Below, in pieces: positions 25,547 to 33,683 of a DNA stretch of 64,000 nt (position 1 is the first letter of the stretch; each line of letters starts with the position of its first letter). Source of the stretch: CAVOAK01 sp963664465 (GTDB lineage: Bacteria > Pseudomonadota > Alphaproteobacteria > UBA8366 > CAVOAK01); NCBI GenBank assembly GCA_963664465.2, contig CAXXSU010000011.1:1-64000 (forward strand). Reading direction: 5' to 3'. The notes under the pieces are model-generated. The model searched no databases, was not told where the DNA came from, and worked only from the letters and a program-made list of their open reading frames with translations. Position numbers and translations under genes: made by a program.

Positions 25547-26809
25547 CTAGGTTCGGGACCGGCTCCATCCAGGGGTGTCGGGATGAACCAAAAAAGCGGC
25601 TTCCTCTTCCGTGGACTCCCGTCCGAGCGCTTCGTTTCGGGCTGGAAACCTGCCGAACTTGTTAAAAACCTCCCTGTGAGAAATTGCCGAGTTCCGGCTT
25701 CGCTTATTGTCCAATGTCGCGAAGAGTTCGACGCTCCGGTCCTGATTATCTGCATTTTCGCTGTGTTCGAAAGGCAGATAGAGGAACAAACGCTGCGATT
25801 GCGGCACCAACTTGTCAGCGCCAGCAGCAAGTGCCTCCTTTGCCAGCCGGCAAGCCAACGGATCGCTTGCGAACGCCTTCGGATCGCCTCTTAACATATT
25901 CCGGGAAAATTGATCGAGCAGAACAATTTCGGCAATTCGTCCCTGTGGTGTGGCACGCCAGGAGGTAAACTCCTCCTTGTTGGCTCGCGTATGCGCATCG
26001 AGAAATCGCTCGCGCAGCATGTTGTCGAAGTCGGCATCGCCCCGAAAACGATCCTCCTGGGTGCATTCTTCGAACCAGAAGTCAAATACCTCGCACATCT
26101 CGGCGCCGCCGGCGGCGCGCCAATTCTCGAATTCCGTCAGCCATAATTCGGCGAATTCCACATCCTTCCATTCTTCGAACCAAGGTCCACCACGCGTGTA
26201 ATGGACCACATTAGGTGCCCCACTCTTGGGCGTACTCGACCAACCCTCAAGCCAGTTCCAGGTCTCGCCTATCGAGCCGATCAGCGAATCGTCGAGCCAG
26301 CTAAAACGATGCAAGAAAAGTCCGGTCTCGGTATTCACGAGATCGGGCGTCAACACTGCGTTTGCAGGATGTCCGCAGTTGTAAAGCACCATCGACGACC
26401 AATTTTTTCGCGGATATTGAGTCTGCGGCCGGCCATCCATCTTCCGGTCCTCCGGCGGATGATGGTCGTGATGAACGCACATCACGGCGTAACGGTCGTC
26501 CACTAGCTGCGCCAGTTTTAGGACGTCTTCGAGCCACAAAAAATCGCAGTCGCAGAACAGCGCCCAGCCATCAAAGCCCGCCAGGTAAGGAACAAGGAAC
26601 CGCGAGAAGGTGAATTCGGTTGAGGACAATGGGTCTACATCACGGGTGTAGATACCTCGCTCACGAAGAACGTGCTGCCGCAGAGATTTGACGGAGATAG
26701 GCCCGCTCGCCCTGGCATGAAGCGAGTGCCGGCAAACCTCGTAGAGTTCGCCTTCGCGGCTATCCCAACCGACGAAAACGCGAAATGTCTGTGGTTTCGC
26801 AGCTGACAT
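25547..26809 (-). CDS. Glycosyltransferase-like domain fused to DUF924
   Basis: 420 aa from ATG 26809, whose A overlaps the upstream stop. Residues 1-235 resemble GT-A/capsule-type sugar transferases that act on surface glycans: FRVFVGWDSREGELYEVCRH, a FCDCDFLWLEDV element with the likely metal-binding D-x-D, and WNWLEGWSSTPKSGAPNVVHYT. From about 240 on it is a typical DUF924 protein: VFDFWFEECTQEDRF, AEIVLLDQFSRNMLRGDPKAF, LFLYLPFEHSENADNQ and the FNKFGRFPARNEALGR tail. DUF924 is normally a stand-alone all-helical protein of unknown function. The junction shows no stop or frame change. Second gene of a two-gene unit with the TPR protein. Confidence 0.8.
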   Translation of the reverse strand: MSAAKPQTFRVFVGWDSREGELYEVCRHSLHARASGPISVKSLRQHVLRERGIYTRDVDPLSSTEFTFSRFLVPYLAGFDGWALFCDCDFLWLEDVLKLAQLVDDRYAVMCVHHDHHPPEDRKMDGRPQTQYPRKNWSSMVLYNCGHPANAVLTPDLVNTETGLFLHRFSWLDDSLIGSIGETWNWLEGWSSTPKSGAPNVVHYTRGGPWFEEWKDVEFAELWLTEFENWRAAGGAEMCEVFDFWFEECTQEDRFRGDADFDNMLRERFLDAHTRANKEEFTSWRATPQGRIAEIVLLDQFSRNMLRGDPKAFASDPLACRLAKEALAAGADKLVPQSQRLFLYLPFEHSENADNQDRSVELFATLDNKRSRNSAISHREVFNKFGRFPARNEALGRESTEEEAAFLVHPDTPGWSRSRT

Positions 26810-28950
26810 CACGCCTTTCCCCGACCGTCGATCCACGGCTCAATTTCGTCTCCAATTTTCGCCAACACCTGGCCCCACATTTGGTCTTTGTCCTGTCTGA
26901 AGATGCGTACGGAGCGATACCATGGAGAGTCGGGGCGATCAATCTGCCAGCGCCAGCTAGGCTGAGTGGGCGCCAACATCCAAACCGGCTTGTCGAGCGC
27001 TCCAGCAAAATGAGCCGTTGTGTTCGCCATGGAGATGACCAGATCAAGTGCATCGATCTGGGCCGCGAATTCATCAAGGTCAACGCCTGTATTGTCCCAA
27101 CTGTGCACGGTCACACCGTGCTCGGATTGGAGAGACGCGAGATCTTCGGAGCTATCGCCGTGTTGCAGATTCACCACCGTGAGCCGCGTGTCGCCAAGCA
27201 GTTCGGACCACTCAGCCAGGTTCATGACGCGCCGCGAGCGTTCCAACGCGCTGACTCCGCCGCGCCAGGAAATGCCAACTTTCGGACCATCGCCAAGCTC
27301 CGCATATCGCTTGCGCCAAATTTCGACCGCGGCTGGATCGGTCTCTAAGTAGCGTCCCACTTGTCGCTTAAAGTCTTCCTCACAGCGGCGAAAATGCTTT
27401 GGCAGGCTACCGAAAGGCACAACAAAGTCAGCCTCTGTCGCCTGCCAAATTCCATGCGATGACTTGTCACTATCGACTTTGCAGGCGGCAAAGCTTCGGC
27501 GCAACAATGAGACGAGACGGTCGTCGACTTGAATCGAAATCTTCGCAGCCTGCGAGGCCAGGTCGTTCAGGCAATGGGTGAACATGACGACGTCGCCCGG
27601 ACCTTGCTCTCCGTAGACCATGATCGACCGTCCGCTCAGGTCCTCATCGTCCCAGTGTGGTTGTGCAAAAGTTCGCGGCACTTCGCCGTCGATCTCCCAC
27701 CGTTGTTCATACTCGTCCCAGCCGCGACCGTAATCGCCGCTGAGAAGGAGTGCATTGCATCGGTTCCAACGCGCGGTCAGGCCCGATGGATTCCGCGCGA
27801 TAACGGAATCAAACAACTTAATCGCTTCATCGAGTCTGCCGATACCCGCATACACCGTTGCCAGATTGGTTTCCGCTTCCAGGTAGGAGGGGTCGCGCTC
27901 CAATGCCTTGCGAAAGTTTTCAGCTGCTTCGTCCATACGGTTGGTGTACTGCTGCACGAGGCCCAAGTTGTTGAGAACACGCGGCGCTTCCGGCGCGAGC
28001 TCGTAGGCACGGATTATTTCCGATTCGGCTTCGGCGTAGCGTTCCTGATCGAAATACACCAGCGCGAGATTGTTTCGAGCCTCGGCATAATCGTCGCGCA
28101 AATTCAGTGCGTGAAGAAGCTGTTCTTCGGCCTCGGTATGACGGCCGAGTTTCCGCAATAGATTACCCAAATTGTTCAGAAACTGCGGATTCTCTGGTTC
28201 GAGAGCAAGTGCCTCCTGCAGCAGAGGAACCGCCTCATCACCACGATCCGCCGCGGCAAGGGCCAGGCCGAGATTACCAAGAATGAGCGCGCTAGCCCCC
28301 TGCTCTGCGTGAACTTGTCCGAGCAATTCAACGGCTTCTTCGGCCCTCCCCACCACAGTCATCGCCGCGCCGCAACTCGCCGCCGCCTCGATGTCATCAG
28401 GCGCCTGGCGAAGGATCTCCTCGTACTGCGCTACGGCGTCGGCGGCGCGACCGCTCTCAAGGAGCAAGCTAGCCAAACCGCGCCGCGCCTCGACAAATTC
28501 GGGCTGCGCAGAAATGGCGCGCTCAATATGGGGAATAGCTTCGGCCGGCTGACCCTGAAGCACGCAGACACGGCCCAAGTTGAAGAGCGCCAGTGCATTC
28601 TCGGGCTCCTCCGACAACAATGCCCGGAAGCTCGAAACAGCGTCCTCAAATCGGCCCAATGCGACCTGCGCTTCGCCGAGATCGTTGAAATATTTAACAC
28701 GCCTAGGCTCCAGTTCGACTGCCCGGCCGATCAACTCAACGGCCTCAACCCAACGTTGGGTGCGGCAGCCAACCATGCCGAGCAAGTAGAGTGCGTCGAC
28801 ATTGTCCCGGTTCTGTGCCAGGGCATTTCGAAGCACCTTATCCGCCTGTTCCGTATTTCCGGACTGCAGCAGCTTCATGGCTTCCGCGATCACAGGATCG
28901 GGAAGCGCCTGCTGCGCAGACGTATCGGGTGGTTGGACATTGTCGCTCAT
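26809..28950 (-). CDS. TPR-repeat protein with glycosyltransferase-like C-terminus
   Basis: 713 aa from ATG 28950 (an upstream in-frame start at 29070 would add 40 poor residues). Roughly residues 20-430 are about twelve 34-residue tetratricopeptide repeats with the A-L/Y-G-A pattern (ALYLLGMVGCRTQRWVEAVE, LNNLGNLLRKLGRHTEAEEQ and so on). The C-terminal 270 residues start SGDYGRGWDEYEQRW and contain VYGEQGPGDVVMFTHCL, VGISWRGG and a final MANTTAHFAGALDKPVW block, which matches the GT9/SPINDLY-like domain seen in TPR proteins from flagellin-glycosylation and capsule loci. Activity is plausible, the acceptor is not known. Confidence 0.8.
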   Translation of the reverse strand: MSDNVQPPDTSAQQALPDPVIAEAMKLLQSGNTEQADKVLRNALAQNRDNVDALYLLGMVGCRTQRWVEAVELIGRAVELEPRRVKYFNDLGEAQVALGRFEDAVSSFRALLSEEPENALALFNLGRVCVLQGQPAEAIPHIERAISAQPEFVEARRGLASLLLESGRAADAVAQYEEILRQAPDDIEAAASCGAAMTVVGRAEEAVELLGQVHAEQGASALILGNLGLALAAADRGDEAVPLLQEALALEPENPQFLNNLGNLLRKLGRHTEAEEQLLHALNLRDDYAEARNNLALVYFDQERYAEAESEIIRAYELAPEAPRVLNNLGLVQQYTNRMDEAAENFRKALERDPSYLEAETNLATVYAGIGRLDEAIKLFDSVIARNPSGLTARWNRCNALLLSGDYGRGWDEYEQRWEIDGEVPRTFAQPHWDDEDLSGRSIMVYGEQGPGDVVMFTHCLNDLASQAAKISIQVDDRLVSLLRRSFAACKVDSDKSSHGIWQATEADFVVPFGSLPKHFRRCEEDFKRQVGRYLETDPAAVEIWRKRYAELGDGPKVGISWRGGVSALERSRRVMNLAEWSELLGDTRLTVVNLQHGDSSEDLASLQSEHGVTVHSWDNTGVDLDEFAAQIDALDLVISMANTTAHFAGALDKPVWMLAPTQPSWRWQIDRPDSPWYRSVRIFRQDKDQMWGQVLAKIGDEIEPWIDGRGKA

Positions 28951-29095
28951 TGGGGAACGATCTTGCGAGATGGTGGTGTTGGCGACCACTATGCCAAGAT
29001 CATGACCGTCAGGCGAGTGGCCATTTGCCGCAGATAGTTGGTTCACGTGGCGGAACCGGACCGCCGACACCGGAAATCCGCGCCGCGGCGCTAAC

Positions 29096-29125
29096 TTGCG
29101 ACCGACCCTGCGAAAGCGCTATATA
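29096..29125 (+). promoter_or_regulatory. Promoter of tRNA-Pro
   Basis: TTGCGA (29096-29101), 18-nt spacer, TATATA (29120-29125), 11 nt before the mature tRNA 5' end. Transcription would begin around 29132. Confidence 0.55.
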
Positions 29126-29136
29126 CCGCCGCCGGT

Positions 29137-29213
29137 CGGAGTGTAGCTCAGCCTGGTAGAGCACTGTCTTCGGGAGGCAGGGGCCGGTGGTTCGATTCCA
29201 CTCACTCCGACCA
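29137..29213 (+). tRNA. tRNA-Pro (anticodon CGG)
   Basis: 77 nt with encoded CCA. Acceptor stem CGGAGTG/CACTCCG (7 bp), D arm GCTC...GAGC, anticodon stem CTGTC/GGCAG with loop TTCGGGA giving anticodon CGG (reads CCG), T arm with TTCGATT loop, then A and CCA at 29211-29213. All stems pair. The gene borders the accessory-looking block that begins at 29283. Confidence 0.97.
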
Positions 29214-29239
29214 ATCTTTTCAACGGTTAGAAAAGATTT
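29213..29239 (+). terminator. Hairpin directly after tRNA-Pro
   Basis: A perfect 9-bp inverted repeat AATCTTTTC (29213-29221) and GAAAAGATT (29230-29238) with an 8-nt loop, followed by TT. AU-rich stem, so a weak terminator, but its position immediately behind the CCA end fits. Confidence 0.55.
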
Positions 29240-29282
29240 CCCGATCCCGGTTTGTGCCGCCAATTCACGGGAAGGTAACGAC

Positions 29283-30122
29283 ATGCCTGTCATCTTCAAT
29301 CAGCAAGACATAGCCGCTGTCGAAGCTGGAGATGGTGCATTTGTACAGACGCTACTTGACGCAAAGATAACCAGCAATGACAACGTCCGCCTGCAGCGTT
29401 GGCGAATCCAACCGGGCGGGTCGATGCCGGTGGCCGTCGCCAGCACAGACCTCACCTGGGTGCAGGTCCTCGACGGTGAAGTGGAGCTCGACGGCACGCG
29501 GGGACGGCACTCACTCTCGAACGTTCATCTCGTCGTCCTGCCGCCCGGCTTCAGCGGGACTCTGACGAGCAAGGCGGGTGCGGTTTTGCTCCACGCCGAA
29601 GTGCCGGACGCGGCGCGGTTCGATCCGTCGTTTGCCGCAAGTCCACCGACTTTTGGCTGTGTCGACTGGACGGAAGAGCCGGTGCTAAATGCTGAACACG
29701 ACGCGCGAAAACGCATCTACTTCGTGACGCCAAAGATGTTCGGAACGAAGGCGCTTGCCGGCGAGTTGATCATCTATCCGCCTGGAACCGAGGCCTCGAA
29801 CCATCACCATGAGGGCGCCGAGCATTTCCAATATATCGTCAAGGGCAGCGGCACGGTTTTCTCGAACGAGGAACCGCATTCGATTCGCGCCGACGACGTG
29901 ATCTACAACTACGAGCGCGAACGCCACTACTTTCGCTGCGGCGATGATGAGGAAATGCTGTTTGTGGAGTTCTTCGTGCCTGGCGAATTCAAGACAATCT
30001 GGGCCGATAACGCTCCGATTTGCGCCTGGCTTCCGACCGGCAAGAACATCAAGGGTGGTACGCCAGTACGCGAGATTGCGGCACACAGTTCCGAGCATGT
30101 CGCGAAGCCGGCCGACGTCTAA
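29283..30122 (+). CDS. Bicupin-domain protein
   Basis: 279 aa, two consecutive cupin folds. The second has the metal-binding motif: SNHHHEGAEHFQYIVKGSG (two or three His and a Glu) and a later His in YERERHYFRC. The first repeat lacks the His cluster (VDGEVELDG, VVLPPGFSG) and is probably structural. Candidate activities in the superfamily include dioxygenases, isomerases and aminohydrolases; I cannot choose. ATG 29283 has an AAGG-type ribosome site upstream. It ends 7 nt before the stop of the convergent molybdenum hydroxylase gene and opens the catabolic-looking block that follows tRNA-Pro. Confidence 0.75.
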   Translation: MPVIFNQQDIAAVEAGDGAFVQTLLDAKITSNDNVRLQRWRIQPGGSMPVAVASTDLTWVQVLDGEVELDGTRGRHSLSNVHLVVLPPGFSGTLTSKAGAVLLHAEVPDAARFDPSFAASPPTFGCVDWTEEPVLNAEHDARKRIYFVTPKMFGTKALAGELIIYPPGTEASNHHHEGAEHFQYIVKGSGTVFSNEEPHSIRADDVIYNYERERHYFRCGDDEEMLFVEFFVPGEFKTIWADNAPICAWLPTGKNIKGGTPVREIAAHSSEHVAKPADV

Positions 30123-30129
30123 ACAGCGT

Positions 30130-32466
30130 CTAGGGCGTTGACGAGCCGCCGTTGCGAGCGTCACGGATTGCCCGCCAGATCCGCTCCGGCGTTGCCGGCA
30201 TGTCGAAGTGATCGATGCCAAGAGGCGCAAGCGCATCGACAACGGCATTGATGACCGCGACAAGCGAACCGACCGTTCCCGCCTCGCCTGCACCCTTTAC
30301 GCCCAATGGATTGGTTGCCGTGGGCACCGGATTGCTCGCCATGTCGATCGAGCAGAGCGATGCGGCGCGGGGCATCCCGTAGTCGAGGAATGAGCCGGTC
30401 ACGAGTTGACCTGCATCGTCGTAGACGATTGCCTCTGAAATCGCCTGACCGACACCCTGCGCGATGCCGCCATGGATTTGGCCCTCGAGAAGCAGCGGAT
30501 TGACGACAGTGCCGACATCGTCGACGACGGCATAGCGTAGGATTTCCAGTGCGCCGGTTTCCTCATCGATCTCCAGTTCGCAGACGTGGCAGCCGTTGGG
30601 AAAGTTGGGAAATTCCGGCGAGAATGTTGCGGTTTCGCTGAAACCGGCCTCGACCCCAGGTGGGAGATTTTGCCCGAGGAAGGCCTGCCGCACGATTTCG
30701 GCGAGCGCAACCGATCGGTCGGTTCCCGAGACGGAATATTCGCCGTCGGAGAATTCGACATCGACTGCCGCCACCTCAAGCAGGTGCGCGGCGAATTGCC
30801 GGCCCTTCTCGATGATCTTGTCCGTCGCGAGCGAAATTGCGGTACCGCCCACGGTCATCGAGCGCGAGCCCATGGTGCCCACGCCATGGGCGACGGCGTC
30901 GGTATCGCCCTCAACGACCCGGACCGCTTCGGGCAGCAGCCCAAGCCGTTCGCAAACAAGCTGCCGGTAGACCGTATCGTGGCCCTGGCCGTGGGAGATC
31001 GTCCCCACCAGCAGGGTCAGCGATCCGCCCGGATCAAAACGGACCTCCGCCGATTCCAGTCTAACGCCGGCCTGTTCGATGGTGTTGGAGATACCAAGCC
31101 CGCGAAGCTTCCCGCGCGTTCGGGTTTCGCTCCGCCGCGCTTCGAAGTTCTGATAATCCGCCAGCCTCAGGGCATCGTCCATGTTCCGCTCGAACATGCC
31201 GGAGTCGTAAGTGAATGTGAGCGCGGTCTTGTAGGGTATCGCCTCGGGCGGAATAGTGTTGCGACGCCTGAGCTCGACCGGATCGATCCCCATTTCGCGG
31301 GCTGCGGTGTCGATCAGGCGTTCAATGACATAGGCTGCCTCCGGCCGGCCGGCACCGCGATAGGGTGCCGTCGAGTTGGTGTTCGTGTACGCACCGGTCA
31401 CCTCCACATGGATCGCCGGCGTCGTGTAGACGCCCGCCAGCGAGCCCAGATTGCCGAATGCAGGAAACGGTCCCTTGGTCGCAAGATAGGCGCCCAGGTT
31501 GACAACCGTGGACACCGTAAGCGCGAGAAATCGTCCGTTCTCGTCGAGCGCCAGCGCCGCCTCGCTCAGATTGTCGCGGGCGTGGTTGTCGCTGACGAAG
31601 GCTTCACTGCGGTCGCTGACCCATTTGACGGGACGGCCAAGCCGCTTCGAGGCCCAGAGGACGAGGACGTATTCAAGGTAGGTACCGCCCTTCATGCCGA
31701 AGCTGCCGCCGACATCGCCTGCAATGACGCGGAACTTGTGCTCCGGCAGACCGAAGACATTCTCCGCCAAGTCCTGGCGCACACTGTGGGGCGACTGCAG
31801 ACCGGCATAGAGCGTATAGCGGTCGTCGATCGCGTCGTACTGGCCGATGCAGCCCCTGGCTTCGATCGAATTCGCCGAGACACGGCTGATGAAAAATTGA
31901 CGCCGCGTGACATGAGCCGCCTGCGCAATACCCGCCTCGGCCGCCGCCTTGTCGCCCAGCGCAAGGCGAAAACAGATGTTGTCCGGACAGTCATCCCAGA
32001 CCGCCGGTGCGCCGTCCTCGATTGCCGCGAAGGCCGATGTCACCGACGGCAGCATCTCGTAATCGACGTCGACCAGCTCCGCCGCGTCCCGCGCCTGGCG
32101 GACGCTCTCTGCAACCACCAACACGACCGGGTCGCCGACAAGGCGCACCCGGTCGGACACCAAGACGGTCCGCGGGATATAAAACATCGGCTCGTCGCCG
32201 CGCTGCAGCCCCGCGGCCTCGCAACGTAGCGGACCGATGCCGTCCGCCTGAAGCTCAGCACCGGTCAACACGGCAAGCACGCCCGGCGCAGCCTTGGCCG
32301 CCTCGGCGTCGATCGAGCGTACACGGGCGTGCGCGAAGGGCGAGCGAACGACAAAGCCGTAGGCCTGTCCCGGCAGCACCACGTCATTCAGGAATCGGCC
32401 CCGACCTCTGAGGAGACGAGGATCCTCGACACGCGTAACACTTTGACCAACTGCAAATCGTTCCAT
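30130..32466 (-). CDS. Molybdenum hydroxylase large subunit (CoxL form II/XDH family)
   Basis: 778 aa from ATG 32466, the molybdopterin-binding subunit of xanthine dehydrogenase/aldehyde oxidase-type hydroxylases. Seen in order: FAVGQSVTRVEDPRLLRGRG, FVVRSPFAHARV, AGDVGGSFGMKGG (Moco pocket), APYRGAGRPEAAYVIER (the AYRGAGR signature of CoxL form II, not the AYxCSFR of true CO dehydrogenase), GTISHGQGHDTVYRQL, and GVKGAGEAG with the catalytic Glu. So it hydroxylates a C-H next to N or an aldehyde with water as oxygen source. The FAD (M) and 2Fe-2S (S) subunits are not adjacent, an oddity: they must lie elsewhere or the enzyme is orphaned. Confidence 0.9.
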   Translation of the reverse strand: MERFAVGQSVTRVEDPRLLRGRGRFLNDVVLPGQAYGFVVRSPFAHARVRSIDAEAAKAAPGVLAVLTGAELQADGIGPLRCEAAGLQRGDEPMFYIPRTVLVSDRVRLVGDPVVLVVAESVRQARDAAELVDVDYEMLPSVTSAFAAIEDGAPAVWDDCPDNICFRLALGDKAAAEAGIAQAAHVTRRQFFISRVSANSIEARGCIGQYDAIDDRYTLYAGLQSPHSVRQDLAENVFGLPEHKFRVIAGDVGGSFGMKGGTYLEYVLVLWASKRLGRPVKWVSDRSEAFVSDNHARDNLSEAALALDENGRFLALTVSTVVNLGAYLATKGPFPAFGNLGSLAGVYTTPAIHVEVTGAYTNTNSTAPYRGAGRPEAAYVIERLIDTAAREMGIDPVELRRRNTIPPEAIPYKTALTFTYDSGMFERNMDDALRLADYQNFEARRSETRTRGKLRGLGISNTIEQAGVRLESAEVRFDPGGSLTLLVGTISHGQGHDTVYRQLVCERLGLLPEAVRVVEGDTDAVAHGVGTMGSRSMTVGGTAISLATDKIIEKGRQFAAHLLEVAAVDVEFSDGEYSVSGTDRSVALAEIVRQAFLGQNLPPGVEAGFSETATFSPEFPNFPNGCHVCELEIDEETGALEILRYAVVDDVGTVVNPLLLEGQIHGGIAQGVGQAISEAIVYDDAGQLVTGSFLDYGMPRAASLCSIDMASNPVPTATNPLGVKGAGEAGTVGSLVAVINAVVDALAPLGIDHFDMPATPERIWRAIRDARNGGSSTP

Positions 32467-32719
32467 GCTTCGCCCAACTTCTCCGCGTGACGTATCGTCT
32501 GCACCTAGCGCGGATCGCGCGTCCGATATGGCCCAACGGTCATGGGTCTGTATAGCCGACGGCAGCGGCACCCGTCACGTCCGTCCAGCTCGAACCCAAA
32601 CCACAAGCGGCTTGCCCCCATATTCGGAATTTGTAACAAGAGGCTACGGTCTCGAAACGACCGGCACGAATAAGGCCGCACGGCTCGCAAGGCGGCCAAC
32701 GACTCCCGGGGGGTAACGC

Positions 32720-33637
32720 ATGCGTCTTGTCGTTCATGGACAACAGGCCTTCGGCAAATCGGTGCTGGAGGCGCTGCTCGATCGCGGCGAGGAGATCATT
32801 GCAGTCTACGTCGCTCTGGAGAAGGAAGGGCAGCGCACCGACCCTCTCAAGGAAGCAGCGCTGGAGCATGATCTGCCGGTCTTTCAGCCAGACTCCTACA
32901 AGGATCCTGCCGTCTGGGAGCAGTTCAGCGAGTTGCGTCCGGACCTTTGCGTCATGGCCTTCGTCACCCTGTTCGTGCCGGAGGAGTTTCTCGATATTCC
33001 GACGCACGGCACGATTCAATACCACCCGTCGCTACTGCCCCTGCACCGGGGCCCAAGCTCCATCAATTGGCCGATCATCGGGGGGTCAAAGAAGACCGGC
33101 CTTTCCATCTTCTGGCCGGACAATGGCCTCGATACCGGACCGATCCTGTTGCAGAAGGAGATCGAGATCGGCGACGACGACACGCTGGGCAGCATCTATT
33201 TTGACAAGCTATTTCCGCTCGGTGTCGAGGCCGTTCTGGAAGGCGTCGATTTGGTCAAGGCAGGGTCGGCGCCGCGCACACTGCAGGACGAATCCAGGGC
33301 CACCTACGAAAGCTGGTGCTCCGCCGAACAGGTCGAGATCGACTGGAACAAGCCGGCCGGCGAGACCTACAATCTAATTCGCGGCGCCGATCCACAGCCG
33401 GGCGCCTGGACCATGCTCAACGGCGAACGGCTACAGGTGTTTGCGGCGCGGCGGCTGGCGGACAAACAGGGTGGTTCGCCGGGCGAGGTCGCCGAGCTGA
33501 CCGAAGAGGGGATCGTCATAGCGGCGCCCGATGGCCAGATCCTGGTCACGCGTGTGCGCCCCGCAAGCGGCAAGAAAGTCGCGGCGCCCGAATTCGTCGC
33601 GGCAAGCGGACTGAGTGTCGGCACGCAGCTCGGTTAG
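32720..33637 (+). CDS. Formyltransferase/hydrolase-family protein
   Basis: 305 aa, similar to the N-terminal 10-formyl-THF hydrolase domain of ALDH1L and to Fmt/ArnA formyltransferases. Residues 1-200: MRLVVHGQQAFGKSVLEALL, LRPDLCVMAFVTLFVPEEFL, IQYHPSLLPLHRGPSSINW (HPSLLP folate motif with the catalytic His), and LDTGPILLQKE with the conserved Asp. Residues 205-305 form an OB-like C-terminal domain (EQVEIDWNKPAGETYNLIRG, PQPGAWTML). The catalytic Asn normally just ahead of HPSLLP reads Q-Y here (TIQYHPS instead of NxHPS), which may change the chemistry. First gene of a plus-strand run with DUF1116 and amidase genes. Confidence 0.82.
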   Translation: MRLVVHGQQAFGKSVLEALLDRGEEIIAVYVALEKEGQRTDPLKEAALEHDLPVFQPDSYKDPAVWEQFSELRPDLCVMAFVTLFVPEEFLDIPTHGTIQYHPSLLPLHRGPSSINWPIIGGSKKTGLSIFWPDNGLDTGPILLQKEIEIGDDDTLGSIYFDKLFPLGVEAVLEGVDLVKAGSAPRTLQDESRATYESWCSAEQVEIDWNKPAGETYNLIRGADPQPGAWTMLNGERLQVFAARRLADKQGGSPGEVAELTEEGIVIAAPDGQILVTRVRPASGKKVAAPEFVAASGLSVGTQLG

Positions 33638-33683
33638 GCCACCAGGCAGGCTGAAAAACGCGGAAGATCAAAGGGAGAAGAGC

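Noticed and set aside
29137..29213. tRNA-Pro as an attachment site of a genomic island covering 29.3-40.8 kb.
   Set aside because: I found no integrase gene and no second copy of the tRNA 3' end in the window; kept only as a hint.
30586..32229. A 547-codon open frame on the plus strand, antisense to the molybdenum hydroxylase gene.
   Set aside because: It mirrors a G+C-rich real gene, is full of Arg/Gly/Pro with no domain, and lacks a ribosome site; the opposite strand has clear family motifs.
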